Source: Lacinutrix sp. WUR7 (lineage in GTDB: Bacteria; Bacteroidota; Bacteroidia; Flavobacteriales; Flavobacteriaceae). From it: DNA of 64,000 nucleotides. Position numbers and translations under genes: made by a program. Location of the stretch: positions 2,800,001 through 2,864,000 of the forward strand of contig NZ_CP045067.1 in assembly GCF_016864015.1 (NCBI RefSeq), written 5' to 3'. A model generated the notes under the pieces. The model saw nothing but the letters and a program-made list of their open reading frames with translations, did not search any database and was not told the origin of the DNA. This document shows, piece by piece, positions 26,447-35,062 of this stretch; the first letter of the stretch is position 1, and the number at the start of each line of letters is the position of its first letter.

Positions 26447-28423
26447 TTACTTCTTCACTATTTGTTTGGTTAACACTTTACTTTTATTGTCATCTAAAAA
26501 CTGAACGATATATAATCCAGTATGTAAACTAGAAACATCTATTTTTCCTATGGTTTTATTAAAAATGTGCTTTCCAATGATTTGCCCGATAGTATTATAA
26601 ATTAGTACTTCTGATATTTTTTTAGAAGCTTTAAAGTATATATAATCTTCTGTTGGATTTGGGTACACAAATAATAGGTATTCCCTTTCTATTGTTTCTG
26701 TACTTAATGTATTGTCTGTAATTTCAACGTTTCTTGTTGTACTATAATATCCATTTGGGTAGGTGGTAGATGTTGGACCAAAAGAATAGGTAATGGTATA
26801 TGCGCCAACTAATGAATTGGATGCATCTATTTCTCCTGTATTTGTATCTATAGTTAATCCTATTGTGCTAGTAAATATTCCATTAGAAACTCCATCTATT
26901 GTTGGTGACGGGTCTGTATCTGTTATATCATATGTGGCAGCTCCATAATTAAAAATGGTAAAATCGTTATAATGAATGTCTATATAGTTTAATACTACAT
27001 TTGCATAATCAATGGCAAATGGTTCAAGGGTGCTTCCAACATCTCTAACACGTCTATTTACTTCGGTCATAATACCATCAATATTTCCAGATGATGTGAT
27101 ATTACTACCGGTTCCTCCAGGATTACTACCATCATCTACTGTGATATTTGCAGAGCCATGTCTTTCGTTATTGTAATAGAAACCACTAAAATAATTACTA
27201 TTATTAGGAGCTGTGTCGTTACATTCTCCAGCTCCGCCGTTAAAATTACTAGGAGTAGCTCTATACCCATTGGTTCCATTTCTGCTGCAATTTGGGTAGT
27301 TCTGACTTGCATAATAAGTACCTGGTGCATTGTGAAATAAAGCACCTAAGCTATTAGGACCTCTAACTAACTCTTCAAGATCTAATCCGCCTAGGTTATT
27401 ACTAACCAAATTATTAATAGAAGATCCAGATACAATATTGTTGTAATTTGAATTTGCAGACGTTAAGTTGTTATTCAGTAAATCATTTCTTGAAACGCGA
27501 TAACCAATTTCAATTCTTGGTGTAGTATGACTCTGACCATGTAAATCTATATAAAGTCCTTTTTCGTAATTAGCTTCAACTACTGTACTTGCATCATCAA
27601 TAAATTTGTGCCATGCATTCCAATAGTATAAAGCTTCTGTAGTATCTGTTTCATCCGTATTATTAGTATTTGTACCATAGCAGGTCGATTCATCAACTTC
27701 TCTATTTGGGTCTAATTTAATTCTATTCAAGTTATTTATTATAACATGTGCATAACCTCCTGTTTGAGCAAAAATCTCATCTTGTATCGCTCTAATTAAA
27801 ATTCCGGTATTGTCATCTGGTTCATCTGTACCACAAGTTCTGTTTGGTAAGGATCCAGAAGTAATGGTTCCGCCATGAGGAGCCGAAATTATTATTGGTA
27901 AGTTACCATGAATGTATTCTATATAATTGTTTCCGCTACCATCAAATTCTGAAACTCCAGGAGCAAGAGGAATAGGATCTTCAACAGCAAAATTTAATGT
28001 TTCTGTTATTTCTACATTAGTGCCACTAGTACTAAAACTACCATCAAAGTTTAAAACGGATACACCATCTACAGTAATAGACATGCTTCCATTACCATTC
28101 CAACCATCTCCATAAGTGTCATATACTATTACATAATAACCAGTTCCTTCTGGGGAATTTGCATTATTAGTTAGGTCAGAATATGTTTCTGAAGTATTAT
28201 ATGGATTTGCAGCAGCTCCGGATCCATCATAGCCATTATCAATAATTGGAGTTATAAGCGTGTCATCTCCAGTAGCTAATGTGCCATTTGCGTTATATAA
28301 TTCTACTTTGTTTTCTGTAGACCATTGTGGCCAATCTACTGTTATAATAACATTAGATGTCTGTGCTTTTATAGATGTTAAGGTGTACAAGAATATGCTG
28401 AAAAACAGTAATTTTCTTTTCAT
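26447..28423 (-). CDS. Secreted N-formylglutamate amidohydrolase-like protein with T9SS type A tail
   Basis: Exported protein of 658 residues. The signal peptide is 1-20 (SIKA-Q). Residues about 24-150 hold a beta-sandwich with the DTYGDGWNGNG motif seen in extracellular carbohydrate- or metal-binding modules. Residues about 165-500 resemble the N-formylglutamate amidohydrolase fold: IISAPHGG, NLNRIKLDPNREVDE, LYIDLHGQSH, IEIGYRVSR. These supply the His, Arg and Asp of that family's metal site. A cadherin-like or immunoglobulin-like piece follows, then the type A tail (about 585-658, LFVYPNPTEDYIYFKASKK, LHTGLYIVQFL). The cytosolic family removes formyl groups from N-formylglutamate; a secreted version would act on another amide, perhaps in peptides or cell walls. 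The family call is moderate. Confidence 0.7.
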   Translation of the reverse strand: MKRKLLFFSIFLYTLTSIKAQTSNVIITVDWPQWSTENKVELYNANGTLATGDDTLITPIIDNGYDGSGAAANPYNTSETYSDLTNNANSPEGTGYYVIVYDTYGDGWNGNGSMSITVDGVSVLNFDGSFSTSGTNVEITETLNFAVEDPIPLAPGVSEFDGSGNNYIEYIHGNLPIIISAPHGGTITSGSLPNRTCGTDEPDDNTGILIRAIQDEIFAQTGGYAHVIINNLNRIKLDPNREVDESTCYGTNTNNTDETDTTEALYYWNAWHKFIDDASTVVEANYEKGLYIDLHGQSHTTPRIEIGYRVSRNDLLNNNLTSANSNYNNIVSGSSINNLVSNNLGGLDLEELVRGPNSLGALFHNAPGTYYASQNYPNCSRNGTNGYRATPSNFNGGAGECNDTAPNNSNYFSGFYYNNERHGSANITVDDGSNPGGTGSNITSSGNIDGIMTEVNRRVRDVGSTLEPFAIDYANVVLNYIDIHYNDFTIFNYGAATYDITDTDPSPTIDGVSNGIFTSTIGLTIDTNTGEIDASNSLVGAYTITYSFGPTSTTYPNGYYSTTRNVEITDNTLSTETIEREYLLFVYPNPTEDYIYFKASKKISEVLIYNTIGQIIGKHIFNKTIGKIDVSSLHTGLYIVQFLDDNKSKVLTKQIVKK

Positions 28424-28556
28424 GATTTGGAGTTTTAAAATTTGGAGTAAAATTATTATAATTTATCTCGCTCACTAATATAGGACATTTTTTATTGAAA
28501 TATCTATAAAGTGCAATTAAAGCCGATAAAGTGTAAAAACAGGGATGTTTAGGTAT

Positions 28557-28589
28557 AAAAAAAGCTCTTAAGTTAATAAGAGCTTTTTT
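28557..28589. terminator. Bidirectional terminator after tRNA-Met
   Basis: GCTCTTA-AGTTAA-TAAGAGC (28564-28583) is flanked by A7 and T6. It lies 3 bp beyond the 3' end of the minus-strand tRNA. Confidence 0.85.
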
Positions 28590-28591
28590 AG

Positions 28592-28665
28592 TAGCGAGAA
28601 CGAGATTTGAACTCGTGACCTCTGGGTTATGAATCCAACGCTCTAACCAACTGAGCTACCTCGCC
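28592..28665 (-). tRNA. tRNA-Met (anticodon CAT)
   Basis: The 74-nt cloverleaf on the minus strand starts GGCGAGG and ends TCTCGCT plus discriminator A; no CCA is encoded. The D-stem is GCTC/GAGC with loop AGTTGGTTA, the T-arm is ACGAG-TTCAAAT-CTCGT, and the anticodon loop is TTCATAA. Acceptor pairs 1:72 and 7:66 are G:T, and position 31:39 reads A:C, which is an imperfection. CAT could also mark a tRNA-Ile modified by TilS or the initiator. The G1:U72 wobble differs from the mismatched initiator acceptor, and I favour elongator Met. Confidence 0.92.
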
Positions 28666-28791
28666 ATAATTTGAGTTTGCAAATATATAAACAATTTCGA
28701 AGCACGCAAACAAACAAAATAAAATTTTTTAAAAATTTATTTTAGAACTTTATAATTAAATGTATATATTGAACAAAATATTATTATTTCT

Positions 28792-29178
28792 ATGGACGAC
28801 AAAGTTAAATACGAATTAGAATTCCCTATACATGCTTCACCGCAATTACTATATCAATATATTTCTACGCCTTCAGGTTTATCAGAATGGTATGCTGAAA
28901 ATGTAAATTCTCGTGGAGAGTTTTTTAAATTTATTTGGGATGGTTCAGAAGAAGAAGCTAAATTATTAAGTAAAAAGAGTGGAGAACGCATTAAATTTAA
29001 ATGGTTAGATGATGAAGATAGCTCTACTTATTTTGAAATTAGAATTCAAGTAGACGAAATAACTAAAGATGTCTCTATCATGATTACAGATTTTGCTGAT
29101 GAAGATGAGGTGGAAGAATCTAAAATGCTTTGGGAAAATCAAATTTCAGATTTAAAGCAAGTATTAGGTTCTGCTTAA
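28792..29178 (+). CDS. START-like domain protein (SRPBCC/AHSA1-like fold)
   Basis: Small cytosolic protein of 128 residues predicted to form a helix-grip (START-like) pocket. Marks are YELEFPIHASPQLLYQYIST at the N-terminus, GLSEWYAENV, FKWLDDEDSSTYFEIR, and a C-terminal helix MLWENQISDLKQVLGS. It is acidic, and its length is usual for the family. The ligand and role are unknown. The stretch downstream holds the promoter and terminator hairpin of the next gene, so the two are probably separate transcription units. Confidence 0.8.
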   Translation: MDDKVKYELEFPIHASPQLLYQYISTPSGLSEWYAENVNSRGEFFKFIWDGSEEEAKLLSKKSGERIKFKWLDDEDSSTYFEIRIQVDEITKDVSIMITDFADEDEVEESKMLWENQISDLKQVLGSA

Positions 29179-29200
29179 AAAAGAATACGATTATTAAACT

Positions 29201-29208
29201 TATATTTG
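29201..29208 (+). promoter_or_regulatory. -7 promoter box of the class IV aminotransferase gene
   Basis: TATATTTG fits TAnnTTTG. Transcription would begin inside or just at the terminator hairpin 29209-29236, leaving a leader of roughly 23 nt. A clear -33 TTG is not visible. Confidence 0.45.
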
Positions 29209-29236
29209 TCCCGAATTAATTTTCGGGATTTTTTTT
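29209..29236 (+). terminator. Terminator of the START-like gene, abutting the next start codon
   Basis: TCCCGAA-TTAATT-TTCGGGA (29209-29228) is followed by exactly eight T, and the next base starts the ATG of the aminotransferase gene at 29237. It thus doubles as the leader of that gene. Confidence 0.8.
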
Positions 29237-30082
29237 ATGATAAATTTTAATGGAAATATTACTAGCGAAACAAATATAATTTCGTTTAACAATAGAGGCT
29301 TTAATTATGGTGATGCTATATTTGAAACCATAAAATGCTCGCATGGAAAACTATTGTTTTTTGAAGATCACTACTTTAGACTAATGGCTTCTATGCGTAT
29401 CATGCGTATGGAAATACCCATGAATTTTACTATGGAGTTTTTAGAAGAACAAATTTTAGATACCTTAAAGGCGAATGATTTATCTAATGTTTCAGCCAGA
29501 GTTAAGTTTATAGTAAATAGAGTAGCAGGTGGTTTATATTTACCAAAGCATAATGAAGTAGATTATGTAATTAGTGCTGCAAAATTAGATGCCGATTTTT
29601 ATTTGATACATTCTGAAAAATATGAAGTAGACTTATTTAAAGATTACTATGTATCACCAAGTTTATTATCTACACTAAAAACAAATAATAAAGCATTGCA
29701 CGTTGTAGGAAGTATTTATGCTAACGAAAATAAATTAGACAACTGTTTACTTTTAAATACCAATAAGAGCGTTGTAGAAGGTTTAAATGGAAACCTATTT
29801 TTAGTAAAAGGAAAGACAATTAAAACACCTCCTTTAACAGATGGTTGCTTAAAAGGAATTATGCGTAAACAAATTATAGAAATTATTGCGCTAATGCCAG
29901 AATTAACTTTAGAGGAAGTTTCTATTTCTCCTTTTGAATTACAAAAAGCAGACGAATTATTTATAACAAATGTGATCACAGGAATACAGTCTATAACCAA
30001 ATACAGAAAGAAAGCATTTAATAATACAATAGCAGAAGATTTAGTAAAGAAACTAAATGTAAAAATAAGATTATCTAATTAA
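29237..30082 (+). CDS. PLP-dependent class IV aminotransferase (PabC/IlvE/Dat-like)
   Basis: Fold-type IV PLP enzyme of 281 residues. Visible marks are the start FNNRGFNYGDAIFETIK (typical of aminodeoxychorismate lyase and branched-chain aminotransferases), the PLP lysine K148 in LSTLKTNNKALHVVGS, NKSVVEGLNGNLFLV, and TPPLTDGCLKGIMR in the cofactor phosphate-binding region. Length and the CLKGI(M)R signature lean towards 4-amino-4-deoxychorismate lyase (folate synthesis), but D-amino-acid or branched-chain transaminase cannot be excluded by eye. Its 3' end overlaps the convergent AlgH/YqgE gene by 8 bp. It starts directly after the T-run of a terminator. Confidence 0.82.
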   Translation: MINFNGNITSETNIISFNNRGFNYGDAIFETIKCSHGKLLFFEDHYFRLMASMRIMRMEIPMNFTMEFLEEQILDTLKANDLSNVSARVKFIVNRVAGGLYLPKHNEVDYVISAAKLDADFYLIHSEKYEVDLFKDYYVSPSLLSTLKTNNKALHVVGSIYANENKLDNCLLLNTNKSVVEGLNGNLFLVKGKTIKTPPLTDGCLKGIMRKQIIEIIALMPELTLEEVSISPFELQKADELFITNVITGIQSITKYRKKAFNNTIAEDLVKKLNVKIRLSN

Positions 30083-30635
30083 GGCTTGGGTTTTCTGGTG
30101 AATTAGACCAGATACTGTATTCACCACCAAACTCTAACATTTTTTCTCTCCAGAAGGCTTCACAGTTTTTTGCTATAATTTCATTTTTGTATATGTTTTC
30201 TGTAACTACCCAAGAGTTTGATTTAAGTTCTTCATCTAGTTGGTTAGCTTGCCAGCCAGAATAGCCTAAAAAGAATCTTATATGCTTTTCATTTAATTTG
30301 TTTTCCGCAATAAGTTCTGCAACTTTGTTAAAGTCTCCGCCCCAAAAAATACCTAAAGATATTTCTATACTATCTGGTATTAGTTCTGGTACTTTATGAA
30401 TAAAATACAGGTTGTCCTGCTCCACAGGTCCACCATTATACACTTTAAAATCTGCTTCAATTTCTGGGATAAGATCTTTTATGGTATAGTCTAATGGTTT
30501 ATTTAAAATAAAACCAATAGAACCATCTGTATTGTGATCTGCTAGTAAAACAATAGATCTATTAAAGGACATATCTCCAATAATAGAAGGTTCAGCAATG
30601 AGTAAATTGCCTTTTTTTGGTTTGATTGAAATCAT
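30075..30635 (-). CDS. AlgH/YqgE family protein (UPF0301)
   Basis: Protein of 186 residues of the YqgE/AlgH family, of poorly defined function. Recognisable blocks are GNLLIAEPSIIGDMSFNRSI, VLLADHNTDGSIGFILNKP, VYNGGPVEQDNLYFIHKVP, and RFFLGYSGWQANQLDEELK. In this family the second and fourth are the standard signatures. It is convergent with, and overlaps, the aminotransferase gene by 8 bp (stops TAA at 30080-30082 and TAG at 30077-30075), so neither can have a terminator between them. About 123 bp separate it from the HU gene upstream on the same strand, with a terminator hairpin in that gap. Confidence 0.92.
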   Translation of the reverse strand: MISIKPKKGNLLIAEPSIIGDMSFNRSIVLLADHNTDGSIGFILNKPLDYTIKDLIPEIEADFKVYNGGPVEQDNLYFIHKVPELIPDSIEISLGIFWGGDFNKVAELIAENKLNEKHIRFFLGYSGWQANQLDEELKSNSWVVTENIYKNEIIAKNCEAFWREKMLEFGGEYSIWSNSPENPSLN

Positions 30636-30705
30636 AAAGATTTATTTTGGCTAATTAAATCTAATAAAATTTTATTAATTAACCAATATTTATTGCTCTT
30701 AACAT

Positions 30706-30739
30706 AAAAAAAAGCCTTCTTAAGTAAGAAGGCTTTTTT
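30706..30739. terminator. Bidirectional terminator after the HU gene
   Basis: GCCTTCTT-AAGT-AAGAAGGC (30714-30733) is flanked by A8 on the left and T6 on the right. It lies about 25 bp after the HU stop. Confidence 0.9.
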
Positions 30740-30758
30740 AAAATATTCTAAAAAAGAA

Positions 30759-31031
30759 TTAGTTTACAGCGCTAGATAAATCTGAACCTGCTTTAAACTT
30801 AACAACGTTTTTAGCTTTAATTTTTATAGTTTCTCCTGTTTGAGGATTTCTTCCATCTCTTGCAGCTCTTTTAGATACTGACCAAGATCCAAATCCTACT
30901 AAAGAAACTCTGTTTCCTTTTTGTAAAGCACCTTCAATTTCTATTAACGCACATTCTAAAGCTTTCTTTGAAGCTGCTTTAGTAATTCCTGCGTGTTCTG
31001 CCATTGCATCGATTAAATCTGTTTTGTTCAT
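30759..31031 (-). CDS. hup: HU family DNA-binding protein
   Basis: Nucleoid protein that bends DNA as a dimer. It has 90 residues, as usual. The N-terminal helix pair MNKTDLIDAMAEHAGITKA is followed by VSLVGFGSWSVSKRAARDGR and the beta-arm tip RNPQTGETIKIKA, which contains the intercalating Pro. It ends VVKFKAGSDLSSAV. It is a stand-alone unit with a strong promoter (31089-31118) and a perfect terminator, consistent with high expression. Confidence 0.97.
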   Translation of the reverse strand: MNKTDLIDAMAEHAGITKAASKKALECALIEIEGALQKGNRVSLVGFGSWSVSKRAARDGRNPQTGETIKIKAKNVVKFKAGSDLSSAVN

Positions 31032-31088
31032 AATTTTAATTTTAATTATTAATAAATTGTTGGTTAAACATTATTGTTATATCCTCTA

Positions 31089-31118
31089 CAAAATTATACG
31101 GAAATTCAAACCACGCAA
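31089..31118 (-). promoter_or_regulatory. Promoter of the HU gene
   Basis: On the minus strand TTG (31118-31116) and TAATTTTG (31096-31089) are separated by 19 bp, a full match to the TTG-N17-20-TAnnTTTG pattern. The leader is about 50 nt and AT-rich. Confidence 0.7.
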
Positions 31119-31221
31119 GTAATAGCAAGGGAAATACGCTTTTTTGTTAATAACTTAGGTGTTTTGTTAATAAAGCTAGCGTATTTTATCGATTTTTTAA
31201 CAAGTCAACAAGCATAAGGCT

Positions 31222-32169
31222 TTACAGCATTTTTGCGTTTTCATCAAAATTATAACCGTTTAAAAGTGACTTTGCATCCATTTTTCGTTTTCCAGGAAGC
31301 TTAATTTCTTTTACAATTAAGTAACCTTCTTTAACAGAAACCTTTATCTCTTTTTTGGTTGTTATTACTTTTCCTATTTCAAAATCGTGTGCTTCTATTT
31401 CTTTTTCGGCAGCATAAATCTTAATATCTAATGCTTCTTCATTGTTTTGTAAAATACACCAAGCAGCAGGATACGGACTTAATCCTCTTACCTTATTATA
31501 TATATTGTCTAAAGTGTCGTTAAAATCAATCTTACAGTTGTCTTTGTTTAGTTTGTAAGCTGTTTTCATAACAGCATTTTCTGGCTGCGGTGTTGTTTTT
31601 ACATCTCCTTCAGCAATAAGGGAAACAGTTTTTAAAACTAAATCGCTTCCTAAGCACATTAATTTGTCATGTAGACTTCCAGCGTTTTCATTTTCTTCAA
31701 TAGTAACTTCTTCTTGTAAAATCATTGCGCCAGTGTCAATTTTTTCGTCTATAAAGAAAGTCGATACACCTGTTTTTGGTTCCCCATTAATAACCGCCCA
31801 GTTTATTGGTGCCGCACCACGATAGTTTGGTAATAAAGAAGCATGTAAATTAAAAGTACCATATTCTGGCATTTGCCAAACTACTTTTGGTAACATTCTA
31901 AAAGCAACTACAATTTGTAAATTGGCTTTTAATGCTGCAAGTTCTTCTGTAAAGCTTTCTGCTTTTAGGTTGGTTGGTTGCATAATATGCAAGCCTTGAG
32001 ATTTGGCATATTCTTTTACTGCAGATTCGTTTAGTTTTCTACCTCGACCAGCAGGTTTGTCAGGAGCAGTAATAACACCAACAATATTGTACTTGTTTTC
32101 TACTAATGTTTGTAATGTGGCAACTGCAAAGTCTGGAGTTCCCATAAATACTATTCTTAAATTTCTCAT
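31222..32169 (-). CDS. fmt: Methionyl-tRNA formyltransferase
   Basis: Transfers a formyl group from 10-formyl-THF to Met-tRNAfMet for translation initiation. The product has 315 residues. The N-terminal Rossmann-type domain shows RIVFMGTPDFAVATLQTL, and the catalytic Asn-His-Asp set is visible in FNLHASLLPNYRGAAPINWA and IDEKIDTGAMIL. The C-terminal OB-like domain (about 205-315) contains RGLSPYPAAWC. The start codon overlaps the last base of the recQ stop, so fmt is the third gene of an AAA_28-recQ-fmt operon. Confidence 0.97.
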   Translation of the reverse strand: MRNLRIVFMGTPDFAVATLQTLVENKYNIVGVITAPDKPAGRGRKLNESAVKEYAKSQGLHIMQPTNLKAESFTEELAALKANLQIVVAFRMLPKVVWQMPEYGTFNLHASLLPNYRGAAPINWAVINGEPKTGVSTFFIDEKIDTGAMILQEEVTIEENENAGSLHDKLMCLGSDLVLKTVSLIAEGDVKTTPQPENAVMKTAYKLNKDNCKIDFNDTLDNIYNKVRGLSPYPAAWCILQNNEEALDIKIYAAEKEIEAHDFEIGKVITTKKEIKVSVKEGYLIVKEIKLPGKRKMDAKSLLNGYNFDENAKML

Positions 32170-34070
32170 TATAAATGTGCTAATTTGTAGGTGTTTGTTT
32201 TTGTAATCATAATAATATGATGCTCTAATAATAATTGAATCATATTATTCATTTCTTTTTCAGAAAAGGGCAATTCTTGTAAAATCGCTCTTGAGGATAA
32301 ATCGCCGTTTTCCAATAAGCTAATAATAGCGTTTTTAATTTTCTTTGTGTCTGTTACTTCTGGTTTTTTCTGTGTAATACAGACCGAGCAAATACCACAA
32401 GGTTTTAAATCTTTCTCCCCAAAATAGGAGAGTAGTTGTATGCTTTTACAAAGATCTTCCTTTTTAACATAGCTTAAAATAGCAGCTACTTGTTTTTGCT
32501 TTAATGCATTTTGTTGTTTTAAAATATTTGCAATTACATTAATGGTTTTATCGTCTTCTCTAGGTTCAAGAAAAGTAATTTCAGCATCGGTTTTAGAAGT
32601 ATTTAGTGTAATTATTTCATCTTTTTCTAATTGCGCTAAAACCTTTAATACAATGTTTTCATTCACCGCAGCTTTATCTGCTACTAATGTGGTGTTTAAT
32701 TTTATTTCTTGATCAAAAATGCCACCATAAGTTCTTAAAATGGATTTTACCACAAGACTTAAATGGTTGTTGTTTTTTAAATAGCCAAACAAACTATTGT
32801 TACTAATTATAAATTGCACCTGCGTTTGCCTATTAAACTGTTTCGATAAACTAATGACACTTGTTCTATCTAAAAACTGAATAGCATTATAGCATAAAAT
32901 GGTGTTGAATTTATAGGTTTTACAAAATTGATTAAAATTAAATTGATGTGTGGTATCCACACCTTCTCCATAAGATATTTGAAAGTAATTACAGAGCTTT
33001 CTGTATACCACTTTTACAAAGTCTACGGTAGGTAATCCATCTAGAAACTGTTTTTTAACTAAAGCTTCATCGCTATTATTTTTTAAAATTACAGCAAAAG
33101 CTTTTTCACCATTTCTTCCTGCACGACCGGCTTCTTGAAAATAGCTTTCTATACTTTCGGGTAGGTTTAGATGAATAACAGTTTTTACATCTGGTTTATC
33201 AATTCCCATTCCAAATGCATTGGTAGCAACCATTACTTGTTTTTTGTTTTGTAACCAGTTGTTGAGGTGCTTGTCTTTTTCGGCATTACTAAGTCCGCCA
33301 TGATAATACGTTGCGCTTATGTTTTGTTTGGCCAACATATTACAAATCTCTACAGTAGATTTTCTATTTCTAACATAAATAATGGAAGGTGCATTTTGTT
33401 TTTTTAAAATGCTTTCCATTTTATAATATTTATCATCTTCATGAAAAACCATATAAGCTACATTTGGTCTAGCAAAAGATTGTTTAAATATTTTAGGACT
33501 AATAAAATCGAGTTCTTTTATAATATCATCTACTACTAAAGGAGTTGCAGATGCGGTAAGTGCAATACAATTAGCGCTTGGTTTTATTTGCCTTAGTAAT
33601 TCTATGTTTTTGTAAGATGGTCTAAAATCATTTCCCCATTGTGAAATGCAATGTGCTTCATCTACAGCAATAAGGTTTACATTCATTTGTTTTATTCGGT
33701 CTTGAACTAGTTCTTGTTGTAAACGTTCTGGCGATAGATATAGAAACTTATAATTACCATAAATACAATTGTCTAAAAGGGCGTCTAGTTCTTTATAATG
33801 TATTCCGCTAGTAAGCGCAATAGCTTTAATACCTTTTTCGGTAAGCGTTTGTACTTGGTCTTTCATTAAGGCAACCAAAGGGGAAACTACAATACAAATA
33901 CCGTCTTTAGCAAGTGCAGGAATTTGAAAACATAAAGATTTACCTCCTCCAGTTGGCATTAATGCCATAACATCTTCTCCTGCTATTACCGCATTTATGA
34001 TGTCTTCTTGAAAAGGTCTAAAACTTGTAAAGTTCCAATAACGTTCTAATATGTTTATTGCATTTTGCAT
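32169..34070 (-). CDS. recQ: ATP-dependent DNA helicase RecQ
   Basis: 3'-to-5' superfamily 2 helicase for recombination and fork repair, 633 residues. Motifs: FRPFQEDIINAVIAGEDVMA (motif 0), Walker A LMPTGGGKSLCFQIPAL (about 39-55), VDEAHCISQWGNDFRPSY (DEAH plus aromatic loop), ALTASATP, GMGIDKPDVKTVIHLN, and QEAGRAGRNG. A C-terminal zinc-binding part with CKSIQLLSYFG ... CGICSVC is present. I see no clear HRDC domain at the end. One-base overlaps with the genes before (34070) and after (32169) show tight translational coupling. Confidence 0.95.
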   Translation of the reverse strand: MQNAINILERYWNFTSFRPFQEDIINAVIAGEDVMALMPTGGGKSLCFQIPALAKDGICIVVSPLVALMKDQVQTLTEKGIKAIALTSGIHYKELDALLDNCIYGNYKFLYLSPERLQQELVQDRIKQMNVNLIAVDEAHCISQWGNDFRPSYKNIELLRQIKPSANCIALTASATPLVVDDIIKELDFISPKIFKQSFARPNVAYMVFHEDDKYYKMESILKKQNAPSIIYVRNRKSTVEICNMLAKQNISATYYHGGLSNAEKDKHLNNWLQNKKQVMVATNAFGMGIDKPDVKTVIHLNLPESIESYFQEAGRAGRNGEKAFAVILKNNSDEALVKKQFLDGLPTVDFVKVVYRKLCNYFQISYGEGVDTTHQFNFNQFCKTYKFNTILCYNAIQFLDRTSVISLSKQFNRQTQVQFIISNNSLFGYLKNNNHLSLVVKSILRTYGGIFDQEIKLNTTLVADKAAVNENIVLKVLAQLEKDEIITLNTSKTDAEITFLEPREDDKTINVIANILKQQNALKQKQVAAILSYVKKEDLCKSIQLLSYFGEKDLKPCGICSVCITQKKPEVTDTKKIKNAIISLLENGDLSSRAILQELPFSEKEMNNMIQLLLEHHIIMITKTNTYKLAHL

Positions 34071-34621
34071 TATAATGCTTTTACCACGTCTAATATAAAA
34101 TCAGCTCTACTTTCTACAGAACCAAAAGGTACATCAAGTAAACTATAATTATATGTTTTATAGGTGTTTAATAAGTGTTTGTGTATTTCGATAGCTTGTT
34201 CAAAATTTTCGTAACGTTCACTATCACTACTAAATATTTCTTGCCATGGCGCTAAAATAAATACATGGTCGTACAGGTTTTCTTTACATGCGTTAGTAAA
34301 ATCTTCTGGATAGTCATCGCCTATAAAGTCCATATAAGCCAAAACGTCAGGAATACCTCTATCTAGAAATATAAAGTCCTCATTAAGGGCATCAGCTTCC
34401 AGAAACTGTTGTTTTCTTCCTTTTAAAAGTAATTCACTAAATAAAAGCGGTTCTGTTAAAAATAGTTGTTCAATTCCATCTTCACGGGCTTTTAAGGTGA
34501 TTTGTCTAGATATTTCTTCAATACAATTATAGCCTCTTTTAGTAAGCTCATTAATTATAGAAGTCTTTCCTGTTCCTGGTCCTCCAGTTATAATAATTTT
34601 TTTCGTGTTCAAATTTGGCAA
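34070..34621 (-). CDS. AAA_28-type P-loop ATPase/kinase-like protein
   Basis: Small P-loop NTPase of 183 residues. Walker A is ITGGPGTGKTSIINEL. Further marks are RGYNCIEEISRQI, FIFLDRGIPDVLAYMDFIG (Walker B-like DRG), and VFILAPWQEIF. It resembles the AAA_28 family, whose members look like nucleotide or nucleoside kinases; the substrate is unknown. No ATG lies in frame: the start is TTG, either at 34621 (as given) or at 34612, which would yield MNTKKIIITGG and fits relatives I remember better. It is the first gene of the operon with recQ and fmt, and is divergent from DUF493. Confidence 0.8.
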   Translation of the reverse strand: MPNLNTKKIIITGGPGTGKTSIINELTKRGYNCIEEISRQITLKAREDGIEQLFLTEPLLFSELLLKGRKQQFLEADALNEDFIFLDRGIPDVLAYMDFIGDDYPEDFTNACKENLYDHVFILAPWQEIFSSDSERYENFEQAIEIHKHLLNTYKTYNYSLLDVPFGSVESRADFILDVVKAL

Positions 34622-34703
34622 GGTTTTGGGTGTAAAAATCGTAATTTAAATTTTAAATAAAAAATGTAAAGGAAACTGTATCTTTACAACTTACTTTTTA
34701 ATC

Positions 34704-34997
34704 ATGAGCGAAAAACAAAATCCAGAAGAATTTTATATAAAATTAAAGGCACAATTACTTGATACGGAAACCTGGCCTTCCAAATATTTATATAAATTTA
34801 TTGTGAAGTCCGACTTGCATAAAATAGCCGAAATAGAGGCGTTATTTAACAATATTGGTGCAGTTATTAATACTATAGAATCCAAAAACGGAAAATACAC
34901 TAGTATTTCTGTTCACGTATTAATGCAAGATCCAGATGCCGTAATAATTAAATATAAAGAAGTTGCAGAAAATGTAGAAGGAGTTATTAGCCTTTAA
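34704..34997 (+). CDS. DUF493 family protein (YbeD-like)
   Basis: Protein of 97 residues with a ferredoxin-like ACT-type fold expected from the DUF493/YbeD family. Marks are FYIKLKAQLLDTETWPSKYL (YPxxFxFKxI equivalent: WPSKYLYKFIV), KNGKYTSISVHVLMQDPDAV, and VEGVISL. Its role is unknown; in E. coli ybeD lies near lipB. The DUF4290 gene begins 65 bp downstream on the same strand and may be cotranscribed. Confidence 0.88.
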   Translation: MSEKQNPEEFYIKLKAQLLDTETWPSKYLYKFIVKSDLHKIAEIEALFNNIGAVINTIESKNGKYTSISVHVLMQDPDAVIIKYKEVAENVEGVISL

Positions 34998-35062
34998 ATA
35001 TTTTTTGTACTTTGCACAAGCATAATAACTACGTGCAAATAATATAACTCTACACTTAAATT

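Noticed and set aside
12781-28423. Idea that the T9SS cargo block is one operon
   Set aside because: Each gene has its own terminator or promoter box and gaps of 180-370 bp, so the block is a cluster of single units.
35040-35052. Promoter box TACTTTG upstream of the DUF4290 gene (near 35010)
   Set aside because: The box has one base too few between TA and TTTG, so it does not fit TAnnTTTG; left unannotated.
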